This document shows positions 61,901 through 64,000 of a stretch of 64,000 nucleotides of DNA, piece by piece (the stretch's first letter is position 1; every line of letters starts with the position of its first letter). This DNA comes from Edolisoma coerulescens (Eukaryota; Chordata; Aves; Passeriformes; Campephagidae), in the NCBI GenBank assembly GCA_013397115.1, contig VWZW01004700.1:124001-188000 (forward strand). Reading direction: 5' to 3'. The translations under genes were made by a program, and so were the position numbers. The notes under the pieces are model-generated. The model saw only the letters and a list, made by a program, of their open reading frames with translations. It had not been told where the DNA came from and searched no databases.

Positions 61901-64000
61901 AGTGAACTAGTTGTGTTTCTCTATGAGTGGAAAGTACGTTTGAACTATATATTGGGATGGGAGCTGCATGTTTCACCCATCTGATTGTGTCTAATTCATG
62001 ATTACCCTTTGCTTAACCTCGGAGATGTTTCCTCTGCTAAGTGGAAGCCCCTGGGACTGACTGTGGGTAACTAGAGCAGACATTCAAAGTCAGTTGTAGC
62101 CATAAAACAGTAGAGTGATTCTCTAACAAGCAGTGTGAGCACACTTAGGCATGCGGTGGAAGTCTATAATGAAGTTGCTTGTATTTAAAAGTTAAGAAAA
62201 AATTAGTCTGCTAGAGGGTCCTGTAACTTGGTTTTATTACTCCAGCTTCGTATGCACGTATTGGGAGATACAGATAAGTCCCTCTGAAAGTACGGAAGGA
62301 TTGTGAGAATAGTTCTTTCATGGAAAAAATAAGATTTTCCTCTAGTTTATATCTAGTGTTACTAGAAATAAGTTTGTTCTAGTCAATGTTGTCTCTTAAA
62401 AATTAAATAATCCTACTCATTTAAGGAGCTGCTCCTTTAGAAGGAACTCTTCAATAACTGAAGGTAAGCAGTTTAGAATAGATAAATTAAGTCTTGTTTG
62501 ATGTGCCTTGTAGTGGGAAGGCATGCACTTATATTCGTATGCTCTGATTTCCAGATTTTAGCTGTACATGAATTTTCATAAGACTTTGCTTAATGTCTTT
62601 TTTCCTATGCTTCACAAAGTGTATTATAATCCAGTGAATTAGTATACCCTGATAGGGTGTTTTCCTTCTATGAAATTGTATGGAGTATCTCAAGTAAAAG
62701 CTTCTGTTAGGGATACTGTAGCAACTGGGACTGAGTAATGAATAAATCACATGCAGTAAACAAATCCATATATATGTGCTTCTCTTATCACATAGTTTTA
62801 AGTGGAGACTTTAACCTTCCATTTCTTTATTTCCTGCACATAGAGTTCAACAGAGTCATTTTCAAACAGAGATTGATTCTAGAGTCCTAATTAATGTATT
62901 TTTTTGTTTGTAATACTGTTGTATTTACTTCAGCCTGCACTTCATATTACTAAAGAATTACATTTTTCCATTTGATCTCTTCTAAGGGAGTGCTCAGGGA
63001 GAGTGCACAGGGATTTAACTCAAAATGTGTGTTTAAACCATATGGAAGTATTTGTAGCTGGACTTGAGAGAATACATATTTCATTTTTTCCAGTTAATAA
63101 TTTTTTAAAAGTATGGGGAAAGAACATATGTCCTTTCCATTATCTAAACATCAATTAAAATAATCTGAGAGAGATGCCTACTCTTAAGTCAGGAAGATGA
63201 ATGACATCAGACACATGACTCTTGATCACAGCAACTTGCAGCTGGAAGCACTGACGGGGATGGATTTGGGTGATTGTGTAATTAGTAGAAATAGCTTCCC
63301 GTGTCAGGGCACCTCCCATTTGTCATGTTTCCTATCTAAAGGTATTGAACAAGCAGCCAGTTCCATGGCTAAAGTTCAGCTAGTGTCTGTGGCTGGAGAG
63401 ATTCAAGAAGACTGGAGAGCTGGGATGGCTAGGGAGGGAAAGATTGGAACGTCTTGTTAAGGCACATTCACAGCTAAAGGTGGCAGAACTGTTCTTCAGA
63501 GTAGAATAGGAGGCCAAGATGTCTGCAAGAGCAGCTGTTTTTTAAGAGGTTGTGCAAGTAGAAGGAAGGAAAGGAACCAGCCTTTTATTTTGAGGGCGTT
63601 ATGGTGGCTGAGTGAGCATCTAATCAGTCTAAGAGGTTACTCTTACAGGCAAGCAAGAAAAGGGGTTTGAATGCAGGAAGAGCTTGAAAATTGCTTGAGG
63701 TCTTGATCTCTGGCCTTCCAAGTGTTCTCAGGCAGAGGGATGCTACAGGAACATTAGATTCCTGCATTTGACCTGTACTTTAGCAAATAAGTGAATAAAC
63801 AAATGGAGATCTTTGAACATTTTGTAGTTCAACAAGTGGCTTTTGTCAGTGTTTTTAAACATCCTTTTTTGTGATCCTTTTTCTGGCTGATACTGGCATT
63901 TGGCATTTCTGTACTCCAGCAGCTTCACTGCAGGATGTGCCTGGGAGCTGCATGTTCATGAAGTCCAGTTACTAATGACCTATCTCCCTGTTGCTGCTGA
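58988..64000. other. Presumed intron or intergenic sequence
   Basis: About 5 kb of AT-rich DNA with no clear repeat family. The only splice-like small candidate I noted is 60,388-60,431 (reported as a finding). The plus frame 63,197-63,460 (87 codons) has no recognisable domain. A G run lies at about 61,704-61,712. Confidence 0.5.

Noticed and set aside
1..64000. CRISPR arrays, bacterial operons, riboswitches or phage genes
   Set aside because: No regularly spaced repeats and no dense coding; base composition and repeats are those of a bird genome.

Overview
The window looks like bird chromosomal DNA, most probably from a songbird (passerine). Ten CR1 LINE copies carry the avian 3' tail (runs like ATTCTATGATTCTATG or its complement). 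One SINE at about 43.95-44.09 kb joins a tRNA-Ile-like head to a CR1-type tail, which is the architecture of the passerine TguSINE1 family. The DNA is AT-rich and CpG-poor, apart from two sharp GC/CpG-rich islands. Nothing bacterial, plasmid-like or phage-like is present.

Layout: 1-5.5 kb is noncoding DNA with two CR1 copies. A CpG island lies at about 5.56-6.2 kb with no gene I can name. From 6.3 to 10.8 kb comes a dense cluster of repeats: three CR1 copies, an 859-bp LTR and a different 428-bp LTR with clean inverted termini. From 10.8 to 31 kb is AT-rich, gene-poor DNA with two CR1 fragments and a CA/TA microsatellite. At 31.7-34.9 kb two more copies of the first LTR family face each other in opposite orientation. 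At 38.9-39.75 kb sits a degenerate GC-rich interspersed repeat containing a near-perfect 270-bp tandem duplication with a single N at the junction. From 40 to 55 kb is more gene-poor DNA with the SINE and two CR1 copies.

The only convincing protein-coding signal is at 55,611-55,689 on the plus strand. It is a first exon encoding a start methionine and a signal-peptide-like segment, ending at a GTAGGT splice donor inside a second CpG island. That island is interrupted by a 57-base assembly gap. The rest of the window would be the first intron(s) of this gene. Three possible downstream exons (58,152-58,268; 58,826-58,987; 60,388-60,431) have splice-like borders but are unproven. I could not identify the gene.

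No operon, CRISPR array, toxin system or intact virus was found. The long stretches between repeats may hold enhancers, but sequence inspection alone cannot show this. I did not find a convincing undescribed system. The items most worth checking are the unnamed gene start, the orphan CpG island, the N-marked tandem duplication, and the triplet of related LTRs.
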